Origin: an uncultured Alistipes sp.
GTDB lineage: Bacteria; Bacteroidota; Bacteroidia; Bacteroidales; Rikenellaceae
DNA: 64,000 nt
Assembly: GCA_948736885.1 (NCBI GenBank)
Contig: CAPXWY010000002.1
Coordinates: 69,621-133,620 of the forward strand
Reading direction: 5' to 3'
The stretch's first letter is position 1. Each line of letters opens with the position of its first letter. Both the position numbers and the translations under genes were made by a program. Of the stretch, positions 27,623 through 36,365 are shown one piece after another. Below the pieces are notes generated by a model, which worked only from the letters and a program-made list of their open reading frames with translations, was not told the DNA's origin and made no database searches.

Positions 27623-28222
27623 ATGTTGCTTCACGAAAAACTTCGTTCCTACCGCCTTTTGCTGGCGTCGCAGTCGCCGCGGCGCCGCGAACTGCTGCGA
27701 GGCTGCGGACTGCCCTACGCGCTGGCCCCGACATACCCGTGCGAAGAGGTATTTCCCGACAAACTCGACGCAGAGGAAGTCCCCGGCTATCTCTCGCAGC
27801 TCAAAAGCGACGCCTACCCCTGGCAGCTCGAACCCAACGATATTCTGATGACGGCCGACACGGTCGTGGTGTTCGACGGCCGTGTGCTGGGCAAGCCCCG
27901 CGACCGCAACGATGCTTTCGCCATGCTGCGCCGCCTTTCGGGCCACCGCCACACGGTGGTCTCGGGCGTGACGTTCCGCACCGCCGCACACCGCCGCACC
28001 TTCTCGTCCCGCTCCGACGTGTGGTTCCGCACGCTCACCGACGAGGAGATCGCCTACTACCTCGACAGCCACCGCCCCTACGACAAAGCCGGTTCCTACG
28101 GCATCCAGGAATGGATCGGCTACGCAGCCATCGAACGCATCGACGGCTCGTTCTACAACGTCATGGGACTGCCGATCCAACGCGTATACACCGAACTCGA
28201 AAAATTCATCGCTCAACCCTGA
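27623..28222 (+). CDS. maf: Maf-like nucleoside triphosphate pyrophosphatase
   Basis: 199 residues from the ATG at 27623 (MLLHEKLRSYRLLLAS). Maf motifs are clear: SQSPRRRELL at the N-terminus, ADTVVVFDGRVLGKP, and YDKAGSYGIQE containing the catalytic region. Maf enzymes hydrolyse dTTP/UTP or modified nucleotides, acting in house-cleaning and linked to division arrest. It follows the FAH gene after a 148-bp spacer and precedes the S46 peptidase by 4 bp. Confidence 0.94.
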   Translation: MLLHEKLRSYRLLLASQSPRRRELLRGCGLPYALAPTYPCEEVFPDKLDAEEVPGYLSQLKSDAYPWQLEPNDILMTADTVVVFDGRVLGKPRDRNDAFAMLRRLSGHRHTVVSGVTFRTAAHRRTFSSRSDVWFRTLTDEEIAYYLDSHRPYDKAGSYGIQEWIGYAAIERIDGSFYNVMGLPIQRVYTELEKFIAQP

Positions 28223-28226
28223 AACC

Positions 28227-30206
28227 ATGAAACGTATCCTCCTGACCTTCTTTGCGCTGCTCCTGCTCGCCCCGGCCATGGCCGACGAAGGCATGTGGCT
28301 CCCGAGCCTCATCTCGCACCGCATCCGCGACATGCGCGCCAAAGGCTTCCGCCTCACGGCCGACGACATCTACTCGATCAACAAGGCTTCGATGAAAGAC
28401 GCCGTGGTGCTTTTCGACGGGGGCTGCACGGGCGAACTGGTCTCGGCCGAAGGACTGCTCCTGACCAACCACCACTGCGGCTACGACGCCATCCAGAGCC
28501 ATTCGGCCGTCGAGCACGACTACCTGACCCACGGTTTCTGGGCCCGATCGCGGGCCGAGGAGCTGCCCAACAAGGAACTCAACGTCAAATTCCTGGTCCG
28601 CATGGAGGACGTCACAGACCGTATGGCGGCCGGAGAAACGGCCGACGAGATCGTCCGCAAGGCCGAAGCCGAGGGCAAAGGCTACAAGGCAGCGGTCGAA
28701 CAGATGTACTACGGCAACCAGCAGTTCCTGTTCCTCTACGAGCAGTTCGACGACGTGCGTCTGGTGGCCGCCCCGCCCTCGTCGATCGGCAAGTTCGGCG
28801 GCGACACCGACAACTGGATCTGGCCTCGCCACACCGGCGACTTCTCGGTCTTCCGCATCTACGCCGGTCCCGACAACAAGCCCGCCGCCTACTCGCCCGA
28901 CAACGTACCCTTCCGCCCGCGCCGCCATTTCACGGTCTCGACACGCGGTGTCGCAGAAGGCGACTTCACGATGATCTACGGCTTCCCGGGCAACACGCAA
29001 CAATATATTCTGTCGGACGTAGTGAAATACATCGCCGAGACTTCCGACCCGATGAAGATCGCCATCCGCACCGGACGGCTCGACCTCATCTCCCGGGCTC
29101 AGGAGAGCGATCCGGCGCTGCGCATCCACTATGCGGCCAAACACGCCTCGATCGCCAACGCCTGGAAGAAATGGCAGGGCGAAGTGCTGGGAATCAAGCG
29201 CCTGGGCACCTATGAAAAGAAACTGCGCACCGAACAACGGTTCGTCGAAGCCACGGGCGACGGCGAAGTGCTGCAGGAACTGAAAAACGAGTTCGCACGG
29301 GCGCTTCCCTACTACTATACGCGCGAACTGCTGGGCGAAACGCTGCTCACGCTCCGCTACGGCTTCACCGACGAGGAAAAGGCCGATCCGCTCTTCGCCA
29401 AGCGCCGCCCTGTCGAACAAGCACTGTACCGCCTGGCATTCGAGGAGTATGCCGGCCGCAGCACGATGCTCGCTCCGATTGCTGAATTCGAAGCCGGAAT
29501 CAAGCAGCACGGCACGCCCGCGGCCTATGCCGACCATATCTTCGCACTGGCGGCCGACGACCCGCAGAACCCCGAACTCATTGCACTGAAAGAAGCCATC
29601 AAAGGGCTCAGCGCCGAAATCGTCGACGAACTCGGCACCCGGTCGCTGCGCAACTTCAACAGCGCCCGCATGAACGCGCTCTACGCCCGCTACGTGGAGG
29701 GGCTGCGCCGCTGGGCAGCAGCCGAGAAACGCGAGGGCGCCATGTTCCCCGATGCCAACCTCACGCTGCGCGTAGCCTACGGCAAAGTGGCCGGCTACGA
29801 ATATGCCGACGGCGAATACCACACGCCCCTGACCACTCTCGACGGCATCATCGCCAAGGACAATCCGGCGATCTACGATTACGACATCCCCCAGGCGCTG
29901 CGCGATCTCCACGCCTCGAAAGACTACGGCCGCTGGGGCATCGAGGTCGGCGGACGCCGCACGGTGCCGGTCTGCTTCCTGGCAACCAACCACACCACGG
30001 GCGGCAACTCGGGCTCGCCGATTCTGAACGGACGCGGCGAGCTGGTGGGCATCAACTTCGACCGCACGTGGCGCTCGACGATGAGCGACATCGAGTTCGA
30101 CCCCACGATCTGCCGCAACATCGCCGTCGACATCCGCTATGTACTGATGGTTATCGATCGCATCGGCGGTGCCGGCTACCTGATCGACGAAATGACGCTC
30201 CGATAA
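28227..30206 (+). CDS. S46 family dipeptidyl-peptidase, DPP11-like
   Basis: Secreted or periplasmic serine exopeptidase that releases dipeptides. It has a signal peptide at about 1-19 (cleavage after APAMA), the catalytic histidine region TNHHCGYDAIQ (81-90), GDTDNWIWPRHTGDFS holding the aspartate, and the nucleophile in GGNSGSP (Ser595). The S1-pocket segment reads NFDRTW. An arginine there (Arg613) is the DPP11 state, specific for Asp/Glu, whereas DPP7 has glycine. So acidic-dipeptide release is inferred. At 659 residues it is somewhat shorter than Porphyromonas DPP11. Confidence 0.92.
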   Translation: MKRILLTFFALLLLAPAMADEGMWLPSLISHRIRDMRAKGFRLTADDIYSINKASMKDAVVLFDGGCTGELVSAEGLLLTNHHCGYDAIQSHSAVEHDYLTHGFWARSRAEELPNKELNVKFLVRMEDVTDRMAAGETADEIVRKAEAEGKGYKAAVEQMYYGNQQFLFLYEQFDDVRLVAAPPSSIGKFGGDTDNWIWPRHTGDFSVFRIYAGPDNKPAAYSPDNVPFRPRRHFTVSTRGVAEGDFTMIYGFPGNTQQYILSDVVKYIAETSDPMKIAIRTGRLDLISRAQESDPALRIHYAAKHASIANAWKKWQGEVLGIKRLGTYEKKLRTEQRFVEATGDGEVLQELKNEFARALPYYYTRELLGETLLTLRYGFTDEEKADPLFAKRRPVEQALYRLAFEEYAGRSTMLAPIAEFEAGIKQHGTPAAYADHIFALAADDPQNPELIALKEAIKGLSAEIVDELGTRSLRNFNSARMNALYARYVEGLRRWAAAEKREGAMFPDANLTLRVAYGKVAGYEYADGEYHTPLTTLDGIIAKDNPAIYDYDIPQALRDLHASKDYGRWGIEVGGRRTVPVCFLATNHTTGGNSGSPILNGRGELVGINFDRTWRSTMSDIEFDPTICRNIAVDIRYVLMVIDRIGGAGYLIDEMTLR

Positions 30207-30219
30207 TCCCCGGCTTCGC

Positions 30220-30254
30220 AAACGGGCCGGCCATAAAAGAGCCGGTCCGTTTAT
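30220..30254 (+). terminator. Hairpin after the S46 peptidase gene
   Basis: Arms AAACGGGCCGGC and GCCGGTCCGTTT around a 9-base loop, starting 14 bp after the stop codon. Confidence 0.65.
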
Positions 30255-30398
30255 AGCCCAACCGGCCGGGCAAGCGGGGCGAAGTCGGAACGGATCACAA
30301 GCCGGCACAAGCCCGCCCCGAAAAGAACAGTAACAGCACCTTGTTTACCCGAGCTCCGGCCCGGCGGGAGAGGCAAAACATACAATCGCACAAAAAAA

Positions 30399-30430
30399 TT
30401 TGGCAGTTTGAAAATAATGCCCTATATTTG
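30399..30430 (+). promoter_or_regulatory. Promoter of tRNA-Leu
   Basis: TTTG at 30399-30402, a 20-bp spacer, then TATATTTG at 30423-30430. This is a near-consensus Bacteroidota promoter 33 bp before the tRNA. Confidence 0.7.
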
Positions 30431-30462
30431 TGCTCCCGAAATGCAAGTTTCGGTCATGTGTC

Positions 30463-30547
30463 GCCCAGGTGGTGAAATTGGTAGACACGCTACTTTGAGG
30501 GGGTAGTGAACGTTTAGTTCGTGCAAGTTCGAGTCTTGTCCTGGGCA
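30463..30547 (+). tRNA. tRNA-Leu (anticodon GAG)
   Basis: Acceptor arms GCCCAGG and CCTGGGC pair fully. The D-loop GTGGTGAAATTGGTAGACAC is class-II leucine type. The anticodon stem CTACT/GGTAG encloses the loop TTGAGGG (anticodon GAG), and a long variable arm precedes the GTTCGAGTC T-loop. CCA is not encoded. Confidence 0.95.
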
Positions 30548-30552
30548 CAGCA

Positions 30553-30586
30553 AACCGCGTCTGACGAAAGTCGGGCGCGGTTTTTC
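30553..30586 (+). terminator. Terminator of tRNA-Leu
   Basis: Stem AACCGCG..GAC / GTC..CGCGGTT with a GAAA-type loop and a run of five T. Confidence 0.75.
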
Positions 30587-31238
30587 TTTTGGCTTGCGCG
30601 ACAGGAAGCGGCGGCCGGAGCAAATCGAAGCGCCGGCGGCGGAATATTGCAGCCACTCGGCGCTGAACGGGAATCCCGGATAAAAGTTTTTACAACCTGC
30701 CGAAAGAAGGTTCGGCGCGCCTGCGAACGGACCAAACAAAAACAGCAGGGAATCTCACGATTGCCTGCTGCCTCCGGAGGTTGCCCTCCTAAAACTACTA
30801 ACCCAAACTTAAATAAATGAAGAAACCTCACTGCGGTTGCTGATCCGCAGTTGACTATGGAATTGCAAAGCGCGTGCCAAACAACGGACTGCAAAGGCGG
30901 AAGAAGAGAAATGAGCCGTCCGGAACATCGATCGGACCGGAAACGGGAAAACCGCCGGCCCGAACACCCGAAGACCCGGAACCGAAAAGGCGAACCGCGG
31001 CAAGGATAAAGAATGAGCCGTTGCCGGGAACCTTGGAAACCGCCCGACCACGCGAACAAAGCTGACGCCGAAACAAAAGGCGGAAACACAAACCCGCCTT
31101 CGAAAACCGGAAGCATCCAGCCCGAAACCGACCGCTGCGAAAACACAACGACAACGTCCGGACCGCCATAAGAACGATCCGGACGCAGGAGAAGAGAAAG
31201 AAGCAGAAAAAGAGGGAAAATACAAAAAAAGCGGAATA
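30587..31238. other. 650-bp spacer; possible 8-codon leader
   Basis: No full gene is visible. At 30817-30843 an ATG preceded by an AT-rich stretch opens an 8-codon frame, MKKPHCGC, whose end overlaps a stem ACTGCGG / CCGCAGT. It could be a decayed gene start or a leader peptide. An inverted repeat CGTCCGGA / TCCGGACG lies at 31155-31185, beyond the SOD stop. The rest shows nothing I recognise. Confidence 0.4.
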
Positions 31239-31886
31239 CTACTTGCGGTCGTAACGCTCGCCGACGGTCTTCCAGTCGATGCGCTCCCACAACGCCTTGA
31301 CGGCATCGGGGCGACGGTTGCGATAGTCGACATAATAGGCATGCTCCCAGACGTCGATGGCCAGCAGGGGCTTCAATCCGCTGCGCATGGGATTGCCGGC
31401 GTTGGATTCGGCGACGATGACCAATTCGCCCGACGGCTTGGCGGCGAGCCATGCCCACCCCGAACCGAACAGACCGGCGGCGGCCGCGTTCATCTGGATC
31501 TTGAACCGGTCGAACGAACCGAAGCTGCGGTTGATGGCCTCCAGAAGCGCTCCCTGCGGCTCGCTCTGCGGCTTGGGCGAGAGCTGATCGAAGTAGAACT
31601 CATGGTTCCAGGCCTGCGCGGCGTTGTTGTAGATGGCGCCGTCGGCCGACATGATGATGTCTTCCAGCGGCTGGTCGGCATAGGGCGTATCGACGATCAA
31701 CTCGTTGAGTTTGTTGACATAGCCGACATAATGTTTGTCGTGGTGGTAGTGCAACGTCTCCTCGGAGAGCTGCGGTGCCAGCGCATCGTAGGCATAGGGA
31801 AGCTCCTTGGAAACGAAGCGCGAAGCGGCGGCGGTATCGGTCTGCATAAACGGGAAAATTAAGAGTGACAGAACAAGCAACTGCAT
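31239..31886 (-). CDS. sodB: Fe/Mn superoxide dismutase
   Basis: Converts superoxide to peroxide and oxygen. The metal ligands appear in HYHHDKHYVGYVNKL, AWNHEFYFDQL and AIDVWEHAYYVDY (Asp and His). The 215-residue form begins MQLLVLSLLIFPFMQTD, which is hydrophobic and signal-like but has no basic n-region. Starting at Met14 (31847) gives the usual cytoplasmic length of about 202. Which start is used decides whether the enzyme is exported. The choice of iron or manganese is not certain from sequence. Confidence 0.92.
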   Translation of the reverse strand: MQLLVLSLLIFPFMQTDTAAASRFVSKELPYAYDALAPQLSEETLHYHHDKHYVGYVNKLNELIVDTPYADQPLEDIIMSADGAIYNNAAQAWNHEFYFDQLSPKPQSEPQGALLEAINRSFGSFDRFKIQMNAAAAGLFGSGWAWLAAKPSGELVIVAESNAGNPMRSGLKPLLAIDVWEHAYYVDYRNRRPDAVKALWERIDWKTVGERYDRK

Positions 31887-31972
31887 TGGTTACAAGCTAA
31901 AAAACGGTCGGTGAAAAGCGAAGCCGGGCCCTTCGGGCACCGGCGGTGTTGCGGAGCGGCGCTCGCCCGGGC

Positions 31973-32134
31973 TCAGTCGACGGGAACGAAGACATCCTTG
32001 GGCTCGCCGCAGACGGGACAGATCCAACCCTCGGGCAGTTCCTCGAAAGGCGTACCGGGAGCGATGCCGTTGTCGGGATCGCCGACCTCGGGATCGTAGA
32101 TGTATTCGCAGACGGTGCAACGATATTTTTTCAT
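31973..32134 (-). CDS. Rubredoxin
   Basis: A 53-residue electron-transfer protein binding one iron by four cysteines, CTVC near the N-terminus and CPVCG near residue 39-43. The typical core segment [20 protein letters not shown] lies between them. It lies 86 bp upstream of SOD on the same strand. That suggests a joint oxygen-defence role, rubredoxin passing electrons to a peroxide or superoxide reductase encoded elsewhere. Confidence 0.95.
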   Translation of the reverse strand: MKKYRCTVCEYIYDPEVGDPDNGIAPGTPFEELPEGWICPVCGEPKDVFVPVD

Positions 32135-32190
32135 GGCAAAAAAAGTTTAAGGTTCGCCTGCACCATCCGCAAATAGAGTGCCGCAACCGA

Positions 32191-32219
32191 CAAAAAGCCG
32201 CATCCCGAAAGGACGCGGC
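32191..32219 (-). terminator. Terminator between asd and rubredoxin
   Basis: On the minus strand the stem GCCGCGTCC / GGATGCGGC is followed by TTTTTG. A second stem, CGGGTCGGG / CCCGACCCG, lies at 32319-32347, nearer the asd stop. Confidence 0.65.
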
Positions 32220-32388
32220 CTGCCACATGGCTCAAAAATAAGCTGAATGCACCGATCTCAGTGCTAAAACGAAACGTTGCCGCTATAATCCGAACGATGC
32301 TGAACAACAAGCCGGGCGCGGGTCGGGAAACAGCACTACCCGACCCGAAAGCCGGAACGAGCACGCATCATCCGCCCGGAAGCCGGCC

Positions 32389-33384
32389 CTACCGGATCAG
32401 CGTCTCCATGATCTGCACGGCGTTGAGCGCCGCGCCTTTGCGGATCTGGTCGCTGACGCACCAGAATGTCAAGCCGTTTTCGCAGGCCAGATCCTTGCGG
32501 ATGCGACCCACGTAGACGGGGTCCTTGCCGGCGACGAAAAGCGGCATGGGATAGACCTTGGCGGCGGGCTCGTCCATCAACACCACGCCCGGCGCTGCGG
32601 CGAAAGCCGCACGGGCCTCCTCCACCGACACGGGACGCCCGGTCTCGACCCACACGCTCTCGGAATGGGCGCGCATGACGGGCACGCGCACGCAGGTGGC
32701 CGACACCCGCACGTCGGAGTGCATGATCTTGCGTGTTTCGTTGAACATCTTCATCTCCTCCTTGGTGTAGTCGTTGTCGGTGAAGACGTCGATATGCGGA
32801 ATGACGTTGTAAGCCAGCTGGAAAGCGAACTTTTCGACGGTCGGTTCCTGCCCGGCCGTCAACTCGGCATGCTGCTTCTCAAGTTCGGCCATTGCGGCGG
32901 CACCGGCGCCGCTGGCCGACTGGTAGGTGGAGACGTGCACGCGGCGGATGTGCGACAGCCGCTCGATGGCCTGCAAGGCCACCACCATCTGGATCGTCGT
33001 GCAGTTGGGATTGGCGATGATGCGGCGCGGCGCCTGCCGGGCATCGTCGGGATTGACCTCGGGAACGACCAGCGGCACGTCGGCATCCATGCGGAACGCG
33101 CTGGAGTTGTCGATCATGACCGTGCCGTGGCGCGTGATGGTCTCCGCAAACTCGCGCGAGGTGCCGCCTCCGGCCGATACCAGAGCGAAGTCGACGCCCC
33201 GGAAGTCGTCGTTATGCTGCAACAGTCTGACCGTTACATCCTTGCCGCGGAAGCGGTAGGTACGGCCCGCGCTGCGCTCCGAGCCGAAAAGAAGCAGTTC
33301 GTCGATCGGCAGCGGCCGCTCTTCGAGAATGCGGAGGAACTCCTGTCCCACGGCCCCGCTGGCCCCTACGATTGCGATTTTCAT
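32389..33384 (-). CDS. asd: Aspartate-semialdehyde dehydrogenase
   Basis: NADPH-dependent enzyme making aspartate semialdehyde, the branch point to lysine/diaminopimelate, threonine and methionine. The 331-residue protein has the Rossmann loop GASGAVGQ at residues 7-14, the catalytic cysteine in NPNCTTIQ (Cys128) and the His-containing VPVMRAHSE. It works between the lysC product and dapD, both of which are also in this window but not adjacent. Confidence 0.96.
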   Translation of the reverse strand: MKIAIVGASGAVGQEFLRILEERPLPIDELLLFGSERSAGRTYRFRGKDVTVRLLQHNDDFRGVDFALVSAGGGTSREFAETITRHGTVMIDNSSAFRMDADVPLVVPEVNPDDARQAPRRIIANPNCTTIQMVVALQAIERLSHIRRVHVSTYQSASGAGAAAMAELEKQHAELTAGQEPTVEKFAFQLAYNVIPHIDVFTDNDYTKEEMKMFNETRKIMHSDVRVSATCVRVPVMRAHSESVWVETGRPVSVEEARAAFAAAPGVVLMDEPAAKVYPMPLFVAGKDPVYVGRIRKDLACENGLTFWCVSDQIRKGAALNAVQIMETLIR

Positions 33385-33424
33385 AGCGTCAACCTATTTT
33401 GAAATGAAACGACCGTGCGGGCCG

Positions 33425-35851
33425 TCAATCGAAAAAGAGTTCGTCTTCGTCCACGGTGTCGTCCTCGGGGAAGAGTTCTTCGCCCTCGGCCGCCTGCTTC
33501 ACCCACCCGCAGTCGTAGCGCGGCATGGAAGCCGGACGTTCGAACTTGTCGAAGCGCGAAACGCCGAGCGTGCCGTTGTCGTAGACCGACTTGAGGAATT
33601 CGCCCACGATGGGCAGGGCCACGACGCTGCCCTCGCCGCGCGAGATGAGGTGCACGGCCTGGTCCTCGCCGCCGACCCAGGCACCGGCGACGATGCGCGG
33701 AGCCACGCCGACGAACCACGCGTCGCGGTTCTTGTTGGAAGTGCCGGTCTTGCCGCCGATCTCCACGCCGTCGAGCCCGAACTGCCACTTGAGCCGGCTG
33801 GCCGTACCGCCCGAGACGACGCCCTGCAACATGGAGAGCATGGTGTAGGCCGTCTGCTCGCCGATGGCGTCCTGCGACTGGGGAATGAACGAAGCGATGA
33901 CGTTGCCCTGGCGGTCCTCGATGCGGGTGACGAAGATGGCGTCGGTGTGCACGCCCTGGTTGGCGAAAGTCGAGAAGGCGCTCACCAACTCGAAAACGTT
34001 CGACTCGGAGGTGCCGAGACAGAGTGCCGGAACGGGGTCGATGTAGCTGCGGATGCCCATGTTGTGGATGAAATCGGCCACGGCGGCGGGCTCCTTGGCC
34101 TGCTTCATGATCCAGGCCGAGTAGTTGTTGCGGCTCAGAGCGAGACCCCACGACAACGGATGCAGCTCGCCCTCCTGCGCCACCTTGCCGGCCTCCTTGG
34201 GCGACCAGGCGGTGCCGTTGGCCGTTTCGATGGTCACGGGCAGGTTGGGCACGGGCGTGCAGGGCGAAAGACCCAGGTGGGCGATGGCGAAGGTGTAGAT
34301 GAACGGCTTGATGGTGGAGCCGATCTGACGCTTGCCCTGTTTGGCCATGTCATACTTGAAGTAGCGGAAATTGGGCCCTCCGACGTAGGCCTTGACAAAA
34401 CCCGTGCGGGGATCGAGCGCCATGAACGAAGCGCGCATGATGCGCTTGTGGTGGCGGATCGAATCGCGCGGCGTCATGACGGTGTCGCGCTCGCCCCGGA
34501 AAGTGAAGACCTTCATGGAACAGGGGCGGTCGAACGACTCCTCGATCTCCTTCTCGCGATAGCCTGCCTGCTTCATCTCGCGGTAGCGGTCCGAATAGCG
34601 GACGGCATGCTTCATGATCTGCTCGCGCTCGGCACGCGTGGTCTCGAAAAAGAGCTGCTTGGTGCGTCTGTACTGATCGTCCATCTGCGGCTGGATAACC
34701 TCGGCCAGCTGTTTCTGCACGGCCTGCTCGGCGTAGCGCTGCATGGCGGAGTTGATGGTGGTGTAGATCTTCAGACCGTCGCGGTAGACGTTGTAGGGCG
34801 TGCCGTCGGCCTTGCGGTTCTTGTGGCACCAGCCGTAGAGCGGATTCTCATCGTATTCCCTGACGGCCTGCTCGTAGTCCCACTCGTTGTAGAACTGGTT
34901 GCGGCGCGGCCGCTCGGCATTCATCACCAGGCGCAGCATCTCGCGGAAATAGGTGGCCGTACCCTCGTTGTGGGAGATGGGCTTGTAGTTGAGCTGGATG
35001 GGCAGCGCCGCGATGGAGTCGTACTGCTTGCGGGTGAGCGCGCCGGCCGCCCGCATGCGCGAGAGCACGAGGTTGCGGCGGGCGAGCGCCCGCTGGGGGT
35101 TGCGCACGGGCGAATAGAACGTCGGGGCGTTGACCACGCCGACGAGCACGGCGGCCTCCTGGACGTTGAGCTCGTGGGGCTCCTTGTTGAAGAAGGTGTG
35201 GGCCGCCGACTTGATGCCGAAAGCATTGGACCCGTACTCGACGGTATTGAGGTACATGGCGGCGATCTCCTCCTTGGTGTAGTTGTATTCGAGCTTGACG
35301 GCCGTGATCCACTCCTTGAACTTCGAGGAGATGAGTTTGGCCGTGCGGACGATCTTGCCGCGGTTGCGCACCGTGTCGCGCGGGAAGAGGTTTTTGGCCA
35401 GCTGCTGGGTGATGGTCGAACCGCCGCCCTGCGAAAGGTTGAACATACCCACGGTCTTCACGGCGACGCGGGCGAGCGACGGGATGTCGATGCCCGAGTG
35501 GCTGCGGAAACGCACGTCCTCCGTGGAGATGAGGGCCGCGACGACGGGCGGCACGTCGTGCCCGCCCAGACGGATGAACTGAGCGGAGTCGCGCGGAAAG
35601 AGATCGTCGTACTGGACGTAGGAACGATTCTGTACGAAGAACGACCCGATGACCTTGCCGTCCTCGGAGAAGATCTCCGTGGCGAGGTTGCTGCGGGGAT
35701 TCTCCAGCTCCTCGAACGAAGGCATGCGCCCGAATACGCCCAACGCCGTGAGCGTGAGCATGACGGCAACCAGAGCGAAAGGCGCGAAAGCCGCGATCCA
35801 GATCCATCGTATGGTTTTGGGGTCGATGCCCGTCTGTTTCTTTTTTGCCAT
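33425..35851 (-). CDS. mrcA: Bifunctional penicillin-binding protein 1A (transglycosylase/transpeptidase)
   Basis: Class A PBP of 808 residues. It has a membrane anchor at about residues 15-40 and a GT51 glycosyltransferase domain with STEDVRFRSHSGID and GGSTITQQLAKNLF. The transpeptidase domain has the nucleophile motif GSTIKPF, SRNNYSAW and KTGTSN. The acidic tail ends DEDELFFD. It polymerises and cross-links peptidoglycan on the periplasmic side. A TATCTTCG promoter-like element lies about 18-25 bp upstream. Confidence 0.95.
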   Translation of the reverse strand: MAKKKQTGIDPKTIRWIWIAAFAPFALVAVMLTLTALGVFGRMPSFEELENPRSNLATEIFSEDGKVIGSFFVQNRSYVQYDDLFPRDSAQFIRLGGHDVPPVVAALISTEDVRFRSHSGIDIPSLARVAVKTVGMFNLSQGGGSTITQQLAKNLFPRDTVRNRGKIVRTAKLISSKFKEWITAVKLEYNYTKEEIAAMYLNTVEYGSNAFGIKSAAHTFFNKEPHELNVQEAAVLVGVVNAPTFYSPVRNPQRALARRNLVLSRMRAAGALTRKQYDSIAALPIQLNYKPISHNEGTATYFREMLRLVMNAERPRRNQFYNEWDYEQAVREYDENPLYGWCHKNRKADGTPYNVYRDGLKIYTTINSAMQRYAEQAVQKQLAEVIQPQMDDQYRRTKQLFFETTRAEREQIMKHAVRYSDRYREMKQAGYREKEIEESFDRPCSMKVFTFRGERDTVMTPRDSIRHHKRIMRASFMALDPRTGFVKAYVGGPNFRYFKYDMAKQGKRQIGSTIKPFIYTFAIAHLGLSPCTPVPNLPVTIETANGTAWSPKEAGKVAQEGELHPLSWGLALSRNNYSAWIMKQAKEPAAVADFIHNMGIRSYIDPVPALCLGTSESNVFELVSAFSTFANQGVHTDAIFVTRIEDRQGNVIASFIPQSQDAIGEQTAYTMLSMLQGVVSGGTASRLKWQFGLDGVEIGGKTGTSNKNRDAWFVGVAPRIVAGAWVGGEDQAVHLISRGEGSVVALPIVGEFLKSVYDNGTLGVSRFDKFERPASMPRYDCGWVKQAAEGEELFPEDDTVDEDELFFD

Positions 35852-36365
35852 AGCAGCTAATTTGGTGCGAAGATACGGAAAATCGAGTGAAAAACTAAGA
35901 ATTGAAAATTAAAAATCCCAATCGTACGGTTCGGCGGCGGTGCAGCGGCTTTCCGAACCGTACGGGCTGCAACCTCAACCGGCAAAAGTCTGCAAGCGTG
36001 CCCCGCAGCCACGCCCGAGGAGAACAAAACGCTCCGCACACCCGGAAAATTGTTTTGCCGCATCGCACGCCCCGGCGGCAGCGCTGCCGCACCCTTCGAG
36101 CCGGCACTTTCCGCAGTACAATAGGATTTTCAATGCGCTTATTCGCAAGGGCGGCCCTCCATTGCCGATTCGGTATTCGGTCTGTCGGTAGAGAGGAGGA
36201 TTCACGCATGTTTGCGGACCGCGGCCTGCGGAGCACGCCCGGCGACAGCCGGATTCTGCGGGCCTCCGCCGGGGGAGGCTGCGGCCCGCGCGGCTCCGAG
36301 AGCCGCTGAAAACGGCAGCAAGGAAATTTCGCGTATAAACTCGGTTTTCACCTCCGGCCGCCCGG
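35852..36365. other. 514-bp spacer with inverted copy of repeat block P
   Basis: No gene is visible. Bases 36221-36304 are a diverged copy, in reverse orientation, of the GC-rich block found at 61049-61155 and 63804-63910. They share GCACGCCCGGCGACAGCCGG and GGCTGCGGCCCGC. The rest shows nothing I recognise. Confidence 0.6.

Noticed and set aside
30345..30739. Minus-strand frames containing SNLHELNVHYPLKVACLP-like sequence
   Set aside because: This is the well-known false translation of the complement of a tRNA-Leu gene; the tRNA at 30463-30547 explains it.
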